DNA from: an uncultured Mogibacterium sp. | GTDB taxonomy: Bacteria; Bacillota_A; Clostridia; Peptostreptococcales; Anaerovoracaceae | NCBI RefSeq assembly: GCF_938039775.1 | Contig: NZ_CALHTQ010000152.1 | Span: forward strand, 1-17,710 | Length of the DNA: 17,710 nt | Direction: 5' to 3' | Shown: positions 1-6,884 of the stretch, piece after piece | How positions within the stretch are numbered: the first letter of the stretch is position 1 | How the letters are laid out: every line of letters starts with the position of its first letter | The notes under the pieces: generated by a model | Seen by the model: only the letters and a program-made list of their open reading frames with translations | Databases searched by the model: none | Told to the model about the DNA's origin: nothing | Made by a program: the position numbers and the translations under genes

Positions 1-80
1 CTGTTGAAGATTACGTATAAAATAATATTTTGATTCCCTAGATTCTTTATCATAAATTCTCAAAATTGATAAATTAGAAA

Positions 81-116
81 TAAAAACGAAAATGAGATGT
101 CATGGCAACATCTCAT
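81..116 (-). terminator. Intrinsic terminator of the lysozyme/TF-C operon
   Basis: Seen in sequence: a perfect 9-bp stem (ATGAGATGT pairing with ACATCTCAT, 92-116) with a 7-nt loop. Read on the minus strand it is followed by a T-rich tail, TTTCGTTTTTA (81-91). It lies about 35 bases after the stop codon of the membrane-anchored trigger-factor-like gene, so it probably ends that transcript. The rest of 1-151 shows nothing I can support. Confidence 0.8.
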
Positions 117-151
117 AATCTTCGTATCATATAATAAAATATCTTTACGTT

Positions 152-763
152 TTATTTCTTAACGATTTTCGCATATAGCAGCTTCGATTCAAGATCTATT
201 TCCTTGATATGTTCACTTAATGATTCCCCTGTCAACTTCTTATACTCAGTTTCTGAATTTACACCCTTCTCCTTGAGTATACCTTTCTTAGCTTTCTCAA
301 TTTCCGACTTGCTGACAGATATTCCTTTTTTCTCAGCGATAGCATGAAGGACGAGTTTATCTCTAACATTTTCCTTTGCCATCTCCTCAATCTGCCTATC
401 AAACTGAGCCTCTGTGATACCTGCTTCCTTTAGATATTCAGTCATTGTCATATCATATTCCTTGATACGTTTCTTATACTGGCTCTTGATATGATCGATT
501 TCTCTTGATAACTGGACTTTAGGATATTTAATAACCTTTGCATTCTTGACGAGCGCCTGCCACTCTTGTTCAGTGAGAGCTTTGCGCTCAGGCATTTTAA
601 ACTCAACATATTTCTCAGAATTGATTAGGTCATAGCCGTTATATCTAGAGATAGTAAATGCGAATAGCGCAACATCAATGACTATAAAGATAATTAGTCC
701 AATAAGGAGCTTCTGCTTACGAGTGTATCTCTTTTGCGGATGATTCCCCTTAGATAACAACAT
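152..763 (-). CDS. Membrane-anchored protein with trigger factor C-terminal (SurA-like) domain
   Basis: The protein is 203 aa. It has a short basic N-terminus (KRYTRKQK), one membrane segment at about residues 19-39, then a soluble mostly helical domain predicted outside the cell. Residues about 73-203 read like the trigger factor C-terminal chaperone domain: a VKNAKV-IKYPKVQL opening, an amphipathic arm, EYLKEAGITEAQFDRQI, then VRDKLVLHAIAEKKGISVS and a lysine-rich tail. The ribosome-binding signature and the FKBP-like PPIase domain of full trigger factor are absent. I chose the ATG at 763 because GGAGGTG (771-777) lies 7 bases upstream; the in-frame GTG at 769 is only 1 base from it. The gene overlaps the end of the lysozyme gene by 14 bases, so translation is probably coupled. 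Inference: an extracytoplasmic holdase/foldase, perhaps for the lysozyme or other secreted proteins. The fold assignment is fairly sure; the function is not. Confidence 0.75.
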   Translation of the reverse strand: MLLSKGNHPQKRYTRKQKLLIGLIIFIVIDVALFAFTISRYNGYDLINSEKYVEFKMPERKALTEQEWQALVKNAKVIKYPKVQLSREIDHIKSQYKKRIKEYDMTMTEYLKEAGITEAQFDRQIEEMAKENVRDKLVLHAIAEKKGISVSKSEIEKAKKGILKEKGVNSETEYKKLTGESLSEHIKEIDLESKLLYAKIVKK

Positions 764-2189
764 CGCCACTCACCTCCAGATTTATCTTTTTAAGCTTTTC
801 GCTATTTGTCAGTGCCTTACCACCGAGTTTGGAGTCGGCCTCTACAGAACCATCGATAATCTCATATTTCTGGGAATTGTCTGGCTTTGCTATTCCGTAG
901 ATTTCATTTCCAACAAGCGCAGAAACCCTAATCTGCTTAGGCTTTCCATCTATAAGATACTCTGTATTACCACCTGTAGTCACAGACTTCCACTCATCAG
1001 AGTCACTATTTCTATACTCGATTCTATAGTCATCGACACTTCCACTTGCAGCGGTAAACTTGACAGTCGTCTTGCCTTTTTTTACGCTCGTTACTACCTT
1101 TGAAGGTTCAAAATCAGGAGTGTTCAGTATATCTTCGTCTCCAATCTGAAATGGGATAACTTCTGTGTATCCTATGTAATCACCTTTTCCCTTTACTAGA
1201 GCATATGCCTTGCCTTTATTTATATTATTAACGTATGAAATAGAATAATCTTTGTTCAGTGTCAGAGACTTACCATTGTCAGTCAAGTTAACATTAATCG
1301 TTACAGGGCTCCCCGTATACTTGAGCATATCATTAGATGCTTCAGCGCTAAGTCCAGGGCTACCCGCTTTCCTTACTTGTTTGTTAACGTACATTACATC
1401 GTAATCTACTTTACCCTTGATACCATTAACACTTCCTGAACTGGTAAATTGCCACATCGTGTAATCGGAACACGCCGATAGGTTGCTAGAATAATGAGCA
1501 ACCCAGACTTCGTGTGAGTTGTTAACCAAGGCACTTGTATCCACACCAGTCGTGCTTCCAGCAAGTGATGTGGAGAGATATATTGCTGCCGGGTATCCTT
1601 GCGAGCGGCAATAAGATAGGAACGCATCAGCTACTGCTGTCATTCTCTTCTTGGCATAATCGCTTCCTTTAGCACGCCATGAGGTGTATGCGCTGTCAAA
1701 TCTGCCGTCTGAAAATTCAAGATCCATAACAAGAGGAAGTTCTATATCATACTTCTTGGCTAGTGATATTAACTTCTTAGCTTCGGCAACAGCTTCTTCT
1801 TCATTAGTTGCCTGTGAGTACCAGTACACTCCACGAGCAACACCTGCAGCCTTCGCTCCCTCCATATTAGTATCAAATTTAGAATCTGTCTTAAGATCAA
1901 AGCTCGATGAAGTAGTCGCGCCGGCTCTAATAAATGCATAATCTACACCATCAGCTTTTACAGCATTCCAGTCGATTCCGCCTTGCCACTCAGATACATC
2001 GATTCCGAGAAATTCATAATACCCCTCTCTATCTGAAGGTGTAGCTGGCAGCGAAGCTCCTGCAAATACGGAGCTAGAAACAAAAAACACCAAAACAACC
2101 AATGCAACAATCAAGGCAGCAACACGTGCCCCTACAGTCGACAAATATCCCTTATTCATTAAGCTTGCTCGTTCGGTGTTTTGATTCAT
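750..2189 (-). CDS. Secreted GH25 lysozyme (N-acetylmuramidase) with C-terminal Ig/Fn3-like domains
   Basis: A 479-aa cell-wall hydrolase that would cut the MurNAc-GlcNAc bond of peptidoglycan outside the cell. The N-terminus has a hydrophobic signal segment (about 22-41) ending SSVFA-GA, a likely signal peptidase I site; without cleavage it would be a membrane anchor. The GH25 barrel covers about 60-270: GIDVSEWQGGIDW (likely catalytic Asp64), PLVMDLEF (Asp156 and Glu158, the family DxE pair) and the closing WQFTSSG...VDYDVMY signature. After it come an Ig-like module (about 280-350, ending in an NN-N-GKAYALVKGKGDY pattern common in clostridial surface proteins) and an Fn3-like module (about 360-440). 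No LPxTG or choline-binding repeats are seen. The ATG at 2189 has a modest purine-rich leader (AGAGAG); a second Met at residue 11 has no better site. It is the first gene of a two-gene operon. Confidence 0.9.
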   Translation of the reverse strand: MNQNTERASLMNKGYLSTVGARVAALIVALVVLVFFVSSSVFAGASLPATPSDREGYYEFLGIDVSEWQGGIDWNAVKADGVDYAFIRAGATTSSSFDLKTDSKFDTNMEGAKAAGVARGVYWYSQATNEEEAVAEAKKLISLAKKYDIELPLVMDLEFSDGRFDSAYTSWRAKGSDYAKKRMTAVADAFLSYCRSQGYPAAIYLSTSLAGSTTGVDTSALVNNSHEVWVAHYSSNLSACSDYTMWQFTSSGSVNGIKGKVDYDVMYVNKQVRKAGSPGLSAEASNDMLKYTGSPVTINVNLTDNGKSLTLNKDYSISYVNNINKGKAYALVKGKGDYIGYTEVIPFQIGDEDILNTPDFEPSKVVTSVKKGKTTVKFTAASGSVDDYRIEYRNSDSDEWKSVTTGGNTEYLIDGKPKQIRVSALVGNEIYGIAKPDNSQKYEIIDGSVEADSKLGGKALTNSEKLKKINLEVSGDVVI

Positions 2190-2223
2190 TCCTAATCTCT
2201 CTATTTGTAGAAATATGATATAC

Positions 2224-2243
2224 AGCCATTGAATTCAGTGGCT
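2224..2243. repeat. Near-perfect 20-bp palindrome upstream of the lysozyme gene
   Basis: AGCCATTGAA and TTCAGTGGCT form abutting arms with a single mismatch, centred on GAATTC and ending 35 bases before the lysozyme start. No T-run follows on the minus strand, so it is not a terminator of the upstream Nudix gene, which has its own at 2261-2291. Its place between that terminator and the lysozyme start fits a protein-binding operator. I could not pick a confident promoter around it; TATCAT just downstream is a possible -10. Confidence 0.35.
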
Positions 2244-2260
2244 TTAATAATTAAAAATCA

Positions 2261-2291
2261 GAAAAATAAAACGTGGGTGATGAACACCCAC
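2261..2291 (-). terminator. Intrinsic terminator of the Nudix gene
   Basis: GTGGGTG (2273-2279) pairs with CACCCAC (2285-2291), a 7-bp GC-rich stem with a 5-nt loop. On the minus strand it is followed by GTTTTATTTTTC. It lies about 120 bases past the Nudix stop codon and separates that gene from the lysozyme operon. The stretch 2292-2409 between stop codon and hairpin is AT-rich and shows no gene. Confidence 0.75.
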
Positions 2292-2409
2292 ATCCACTAT
2301 TAACTTATTATAGCATAATATTTATCTGTGCTGTGTGAAGACTCTATGCAAATGTTATCATATTGCTTCTAACAATAACGTTCGAATCTTTAGAATGTTT
2401 AATAATCCA

Positions 2410-3030
2410 CTAATTGGAATATCCGCCCCTCTTTAACTTCTGAATAAAATCATTCAGAATACCTGCTGTCAGTCCCCATATATTTCTACCATCGTATTGG
2501 TAGAAATATATGCTCCTATAGCTATAATCCCAGTCGTAGGCTTTCCCTCCCTCGATTCTGTCATAGGGAAAGCCTTCGTCTGGTACGCTCCTCATCGCTA
2601 CGTCATAGCGTTCTGGCTGGTTCTCTACGAAGAACGCAAGCGGCACAGTGAAAACTTCCGCAACTTCATCGGAAGAAAATGAGCAATTATAGCCCTTGAG
2701 CAGCCCCACCACAGGCTGTAGTGTGCCGCCGGAATATATATTTACAATATCAAGCTCATCCAGAACCTCGATGCTGGATGTTGCGATGAGGAGCTCCTCG
2801 CTCGCCTCCCTCACAGCTGCCATGCTGGCAGGCTCGCCCTCCATAGCGCTACCTCCAGGAAAACAAATCTCACCTGGTTGGCGCCTCAGATCTCTCGCAC
2901 GCACCTCAAACAATACCGAAAGCTCATGCGGAGTCTCGATTATAGGGATGAGAACACCGAATCTCTTAGATATAGACTCCGCCCCCGGATCATTCATCAA
3001 TGCAGTTTTTAATCTTTCTATTTCTCTCAT
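2410..3030 (-). CDS. Nudix hydrolase, CoA pyrophosphatase (NudL/PCD1) type
   Basis: A 206-aa cytoplasmic Nudix enzyme. The segment LSVLFEVRARDLRRQPGEIC-FPGG (38-60) matches the CoA-pyrophosphatase signature found just before the Nudix box in the NudL/Pcd1 group, which cleaves CoA and its oxidised or acylated forms to 3',5'-ADP and phosphopantetheine. The Nudix box runs from Gly60: Glu66, Arg74-Glu75 and Glu78-Glu79 are present, so the metal-binding glutamates are kept. The glycine expected near its end is Leu81. Length is normal for the group. There is no convincing ribosome binding site before the ATG, and a promoter lies immediately upstream (3037-3064), which suggests a leaderless mRNA. 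It is transcribed alone. The exact substrate among CoA derivatives is an inference. Confidence 0.85.
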   Translation of the reverse strand: MREIERLKTALMNDPGAESISKRFGVLIPIIETPHELSVLFEVRARDLRRQPGEICFPGGSAMEGEPASMAAVREASEELLIATSSIEVLDELDIVNIYSGGTLQPVVGLLKGYNCSFSSDEVAEVFTVPLAFFVENQPERYDVAMRSVPDEGFPYDRIEGGKAYDWDYSYRSIYFYQYDGRNIWGLTAGILNDFIQKLKRGGYSN

Positions 3031-3036
3031 ATCTAG

Positions 3037-3064
3037 ATTCTACATCATCTTTCTTTTATTTCAA
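3037..3064 (-). promoter_or_regulatory. Promoter of the Nudix gene, possibly giving a leaderless mRNA
   Basis: On the minus strand TTGAAA (3064-3059), a 16-base spacer and TAGAAT (3042-3037) match the sigma-70 class consensus at 5 of 6 in each box. Only six bases separate the -10 box from the ATG at 3030, so transcription would begin at or next to the A of the start codon. The rest of 3065-3161 is AT-rich, with a further TATAAT-like sequence upstream that could be an alternative promoter. Confidence 0.5.
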
Positions 3065-3161
3065 CCATTCGTATATTGCGAACCCTAAGTCTAATATATT
3101 TCATATTATAAATTTTAATCTCATACGCATAAGAATGTCGCCACCACAATTTCATTACATG

Positions 3162-3199
3162 ATATTAAACGAGGCGAAGCAGCAGTGCTGCTCCACCTC
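3162..3199 (-). terminator. Probable terminator of the PEPCK-fold gene
   Basis: On the minus strand bases 3199-3171 fold into a long GC-rich hairpin of about 12 bp including two G-T wobbles (GAGGTGGAGCAG against CTGCTTCGCCTC), with a small loop. GTTTAATAT follows. The T-tract is weak, but the hairpin lies only 27 bases after the stop codon of the upstream gene. Confidence 0.55.
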
Positions 3200-3225
3200 A
3201 CGAATGATTGTAAATTATATTAAGA

Positions 3226-4920
3226 TTAATTCTCTTCAATAAATCTGAGTAACTCTTCTGCACCCTTCTTGATGCTCTCTCTGTCCTCAGGATCTCTACC
3301 GAGATGAGTGTAAACCTCTCCGATAAATACGCCGTTATCCTTTAGGCACTCATATACCTTATCAATTATAGGGTCACAGATATTCTGCTGCTGCATTGGT
3401 CCGAATGGGTTAGCAAAGTATGTTGTAGATAGTCCAACTTCCTGCGTTGTACCCTTAGCCATTCTCTTACCCTCAACGAATACAGTCTTTGCATCATCAA
3501 GGTTTTCAAACTCGTGAAGCCCAAGAGCCTCATCGTAGTTATTTGCATACGCGAATAGGTCAACATGATGATTGTCTGTAACAACAGAGTAAGGTGCTGC
3601 AGGAGTGATAACTCTTGCATTTGAAAGGTCTGGATTAAAGAAGATAGATCTGTTCATATCGCGGTATGGGGTTCCTGGATCTAGGTCATCGAGTCTTACG
3701 AAGGCACCGATTTCAGTACCCTTTGCATATACAGTACCATCTTCAACATGGAATGTTCCCATGTCGTCGAATACGATTTCAATATTCTTAATCTTCTCAT
3801 CACCGAGTGACTTTAGAGCCTCAATGGTCTCAGACTTTCCAGCTCCAGAGTCTCCCATTAAGCAGATACCCTTGCTCTTTCCATTCTTGAGAGTGATATT
3901 AACAAATGCACCGTGAATCGGCAGCCAGCCCTTCTGCATCATCGCTACGTTATGGAGCGTGAGAACTGTCTTTTTCATATATCCGAAGTAAGAAATCTTT
4001 TCGTTATATGTAACGGATCCCACCCAGATATCCTCATCCTCATCGTGGTAGAATGTGCAAGCATTCTTGCCATCGTCATTACCGAAGATAAGAACACAGT
4101 CAGGCTTCTTAGTAGCTTCTTTCTTAGAAGCGAGCTCGAACAGATTAGCTAACGAAACTCCGTTAGACATAAAATCTCTATGGAAGTAGATGAAAACTGT
4201 TAGGTCTCCAACCTTGGCAGGGAAGCAGAAGAACTCGTCGCTATTACCTTTAAAAGTATCTAGTGGATTCTCATACACCTGCTGGAACGCCCATTCACGC
4301 TTGTTTGACTTCGGATGAAGAATCATCGGAGTACGGAGCATGATGGAGTCTATAAACTTAACCTTCCTCAGTGACTCGTAACGAGCGCCGAGCTTAAAGC
4401 TTTCATTCTTGTATAGAGATAGAGCCGCATTAGTTCCGGCAGGCTGCTGACGGTATATCTTGTTTGCACGACCCATCAGAGTTTCCTCAATACGTCTATA
4501 TGTAGCCATAATAAGCTGGTTGTGAGTCGAATCAGCATGCACAAAAGTTGTCGAGTTTGACTCTCTTCTTCTATCTGTTGTAACCGAGTATCTTTCATGC
4601 GCCTTCCAGAAATCATAGATGCCCTCAACGAATGAGAGTGCAGCTGCTCTGTCTTCAATGTATGGAGACTCAATTTCCTCCGCAGAAAACACTAGTGTCT
4701 GACGTGCAAATGTAGATAGAGCCTCGATAGCATCCTGAGTCGTCTTGCCCTGTCTTGCCCAATTATAAAGCTTCGAATCATTCTCTTCGAGATGAGCTAT
4801 ATAACTCTGCATAAACACTTTAAATTCCTTGGACTTAATAACTTCAAGACTAGTCTCTGGGTATACTAAATCAAAGTTCAAAATGACTTCATTATCGTTT
4901 AGATAAATTCTATCTTTCAT
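3226..4920 (-). CDS. PEP carboxykinase-fold nucleotide-binding protein with HPr kinase-like Walker A
   Basis: A 564-aa soluble protein. The C-terminal half carries the PEPCK/HPr-kinase nucleotide-binding core: IHGAFVNI (335-342), Walker A GDSGAGKSE (356-364), acidic kinase-2 motif VFDD (383-386), then KGTEIGAFVRLDDLD and, near 488-507, AKGTTQEVGLSTTYFANPFG, which recalls the AGTE-G...FG-PF segment of PEP carboxykinase. The Walker A is not the GLSGTGKT of ATP-dependent PEPCK; GDSGxGKSE and the preceding HG are closer to HPr kinase/phosphorylase. About 330 N-terminal residues show no motif I recognise. A GGTG-type ribosome binding site lies 5 bases before the ATG; the gene has its own promoter (4975-5003) and a hairpin after it. 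Automatic annotation would probably say PEP carboxykinase. I infer a PEPCK-superfamily enzyme of uncertain reaction: gluconeogenic carboxykinase, protein kinase, or other phosphotransferase. Confidence 0.7.
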   Translation of the reverse strand: MKDRIYLNDNEVILNFDLVYPETSLEVIKSKEFKVFMQSYIAHLEENDSKLYNWARQGKTTQDAIEALSTFARQTLVFSAEEIESPYIEDRAAALSFVEGIYDFWKAHERYSVTTDRRRESNSTTFVHADSTHNQLIMATYRRIEETLMGRANKIYRQQPAGTNAALSLYKNESFKLGARYESLRKVKFIDSIMLRTPMILHPKSNKREWAFQQVYENPLDTFKGNSDEFFCFPAKVGDLTVFIYFHRDFMSNGVSLANLFELASKKEATKKPDCVLIFGNDDGKNACTFYHDEDEDIWVGSVTYNEKISYFGYMKKTVLTLHNVAMMQKGWLPIHGAFVNITLKNGKSKGICLMGDSGAGKSETIEALKSLGDEKIKNIEIVFDDMGTFHVEDGTVYAKGTEIGAFVRLDDLDPGTPYRDMNRSIFFNPDLSNARVITPAAPYSVVTDNHHVDLFAYANNYDEALGLHEFENLDDAKTVFVEGKRMAKGTTQEVGLSTTYFANPFGPMQQQNICDPIIDKVYECLKDNGVFIGEVYTHLGRDPEDRESIKKGAEELLRFIEEN

Positions 4921-4974
4921 TACTACACCTTTTTCTAAATAATTTTACACAATATAATAACTTAACTACCTCTA

Positions 4975-5003
4975 ACTGTAGCATTTTTTGTAAATTCTTT
5001 CAA
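4975..5003 (-). promoter_or_regulatory. Candidate promoter of the PEPCK-fold gene
   Basis: On the minus strand TTGAAA (5003-4998), a 17-base spacer, then TACAGT (4980-4975). The -35 box matches 5 of 6 and the -10 box 4 of 6. It would give a leader of about 48 bases before the ATG at 4920. No clear terminator for hslO is visible between 5039 and this promoter, so some read-through from hslO is possible. Confidence 0.4.
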
Positions 5004-5039
5004 TACATATATGGTATTTTTATTAAAATCTAACAAATT

Positions 5040-5930
5040 TTAATCGTTTTTTCTCGACAACAGTATGTTTTTTATGTCTTCGACGCTAAATTTATATGCC
5101 GTATTACAGAAGAAACACTTAACCTCAATTTCTTCATCATCATCGATGATTCCCTGAAGTTCACCGTCGCCCATAGCTGCTAATGCCCTCGAAACCTTAT
5201 CCTTTGAGCAGTCACAGTAAAATTCTACATCTCGCTTTTCTGTAAACTCGATATCTGTACCTTCAAATATGTACGATAGCATATCTTCAGGTGTCATACC
5301 CTTCTCCATCATAGATGTTACTGGTTCGATATTAGCTAGTTTCTTCTCAAGTAGCTCGATTACTTTCTCTGGTGCGTCAGGCAGCAGCTGTACAATGAAT
5401 CCACCTGCGTGCTTTACACTGCTATCGGTATCGACCATCACACCTAGCCCTACCGCTGAAGGTAACTGCTCTGAAACGGTGAAGTAATATGCCAGATCCT
5501 CTGCCACCTCACCTGTCTGAAGCTCAACCTGTCCGCTGTATGGTTCCTTTAGACCTAAATCATAGCTAACTGTGAGCAGTCCACTTCCTACCGCCGCACC
5601 CACGTCAAGCTTGCCGGCATATTTACGAGGAATGTCTACATTTGGATTTCCAGGAAACCCCTTAACGTGTCCATGACTGTCAGCTGTAACCGTGATATAT
5701 CCCGCTGGACCGTCACCTTTGAGCGTAATTGTCACTATGTCCTTATCGCCCTTCATCATGCTACCCATAATGGCACCAGCCGATAGAAGTCTGCCTAGCG
5801 CTGCTGTAACTACAGGCAATGTCTTATGACGCTCTCTAGCTTCAGCTACGAGATGTGTCGAGCTGATTGCAAAAGCCCTTACACTGTCATTTGCAAGACT
5901 CGCTCTCACTATATAATCTTTATTATCCAT
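5040..5930 (-). CDS. hslO: Hsp33 redox-regulated chaperone
   Basis: A 296-aa cytoplasmic holdase that is inactive when reduced and zinc-bound, and is switched on by oxidation plus unfolding to hold aggregating proteins. The N-terminal domain shows the usual family sequence (ALGRLLSAGAIMGSMMKGD, then GYITVTADSHGHVKGFPGNP). The C-terminal redox switch has all four zinc cysteines, in YCDC (Cys239, Cys241) and CFFC (Cys272, Cys275). Length is standard. GGGAG sits just upstream of the ATG at 5930. The gene follows corA by 60 bases on the same strand with no clear terminator between them, so they may be co-transcribed. An oxidative-stress chaperone suits an anaerobe exposed to oxygen. Confidence 0.96.
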   Translation of the reverse strand: MDNKDYIVRASLANDSVRAFAISSTHLVAEARERHKTLPVVTAALGRLLSAGAIMGSMMKGDKDIVTITLKGDGPAGYITVTADSHGHVKGFPGNPNVDIPRKYAGKLDVGAAVGSGLLTVSYDLGLKEPYSGQVELQTGEVAEDLAYYFTVSEQLPSAVGLGVMVDTDSSVKHAGGFIVQLLPDAPEKVIELLEKKLANIEPVTSMMEKGMTPEDMLSYIFEGTDIEFTEKRDVEFYCDCSKDKVSRALAAMGDGELQGIIDDDEEIEVKCFFCNTAYKFSVEDIKNILLSRKND

Positions 5931-5990
5931 CTTGTCTCCCTATACCTATTATTAATTAAAATGCCACTGTTTACGAAGTAGCTGCTTTAT

Positions 5991-6773
5991 CTACAATATC
6001 TTTTTCTTTTTGAACCAATACACGAGTACTAGCACCACACTCACGCTCAATGCCGATACATATATATACCCAAATCGCCACTGAAACTCGGGCAGCTTTA
6101 GATTCATACCATACCAGCCTGTGATAAGAGTCAGCGGTGCAAATATGCTGGTAATAACTGTAAACAGCTTCATCAAGTTGTTCTGCTCTATATCGATCTG
6201 AGCCTGATACATCTCACTGACGTGATTTAGGTACTCCTGAACTCTAAGTATAAAGCTATATAGCTTATCAAAACGTTTATCAAGGTATACAAACGTTTTA
6301 TCTATTTCAGCTAGGTCATCGGTTAGAAGCTCCATCCTCTCGTAATATTGCTTCTTAAACATTATCTCCTTACGCCTAACCACAATTTGCTTAAGCCCTT
6401 TCTTATCAGGTCTCTTGCCGCCAAAAAGCTCTTCCTCCATATTGACAATGCTCGATTCAAGCTCCTCTAGCTCATATAAATCATCTGATGAGTACCCTAG
6501 CATTAGCTCAAGTAATGCATCTTGCGGTTCTTTGTGATGTACTGTTTGAGCACATTGTATAAGATTCAAATCTTCAGTAATAAGAACGCATTCGTTATCT
6601 GAAGTAACAATAATAGCCACATTATTATCTTCAGTACGGAAGCCAAGAATTAGCTCTCCGCTGCTTCCTCTGAACGCGTATTCCCTCAGTGCATTTATTT
6701 TCTCAAGCGACCGTTCATCTAGCGATTTTAAATATTCTGTTTTCTCTTCTATTGAGCTAATTACTCTAACCAT
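5991..6773 (-). CDS. corA: CorA family divalent cation (Mg2+/Co2+) transporter, short form
   Basis: A 260-aa inner-membrane channel subunit; CorA channels are pentamers carrying Mg2+ and related ions. The C-terminus has the two family helices: TM1 about 203-221, running into the diagnostic YGMN motif (221-224) with LKLPE after it, and TM2 about 236-253 ending in a basic KKKK tail. Before TM1 there is a long charged helical region (about 100-200) matching the CorA stalk helix. The cytoplasmic N-terminal alpha/beta domain is short (about 95 residues), so the protein is roughly 50 residues smaller than typical CorA. AGAGGAG lies a few bases upstream of the ATG at 6773. It is transcribed divergently from the Mur ligase gene. 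The exact ion is inferred from the family. Confidence 0.9.
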   Translation of the reverse strand: MVRVISSIEEKTEYLKSLDERSLEKINALREYAFRGSSGELILGFRTEDNNVAIIVTSDNECVLITEDLNLIQCAQTVHHKEPQDALLELMLGYSSDDLYELEELESSIVNMEEELFGGKRPDKKGLKQIVVRRKEIMFKKQYYERMELLTDDLAEIDKTFVYLDKRFDKLYSFILRVQEYLNHVSEMYQAQIDIEQNNLMKLFTVITSIFAPLTLITGWYGMNLKLPEFQWRFGYIYVSALSVSVVLVLVYWFKKKKIL

Positions 6774-6797
6774 AGTGACTCCTCTTTATACCGCTGT

Positions 6798-6806
6798 ATT
6801 ATACCA
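6798..6806 (-). promoter_or_regulatory. Extended -10 promoter of corA
   Basis: On the minus strand TGGTATAAT (6806-6798) is a perfect extended -10 element; no good -35 box is seen 16-18 bases upstream, as is common for this promoter class. Transcription would start about 18 bases before the corA ATG. It is interleaved with the plus-strand promoter at 6813-6841. Confidence 0.6.
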
Positions 6807-6812
6807 TACGTA

Positions 6813-6841
6813 TTGGAAAATTAACTAATTAAGGATATAAT
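6813..6841 (+). promoter_or_regulatory. Promoter of the Mur ligase / threonine aldolase operon
   Basis: TTGGAA (6813-6818), a 17-base spacer and a perfect TATAAT (6836-6841). The predicted start near 6848 leaves a leader of about 37 bases before the ATG at 6885. Its -35 box lies 10 bases from the corA -10 box, so RNA polymerase probably cannot occupy both promoters at once. Confidence 0.7.
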
Positions 6842-6884
6842 TATAAGTTGTAAATCCCATATTCTTATGGATTTCGGAGGAGTT

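Noticed and set aside
6867..6884. Upstream ATG at 6867 as the Mur ligase start.
   Set aside because: No ribosome binding site precedes it, while GGAGG lies between it and the ATG at 6885; family members begin near the latter.
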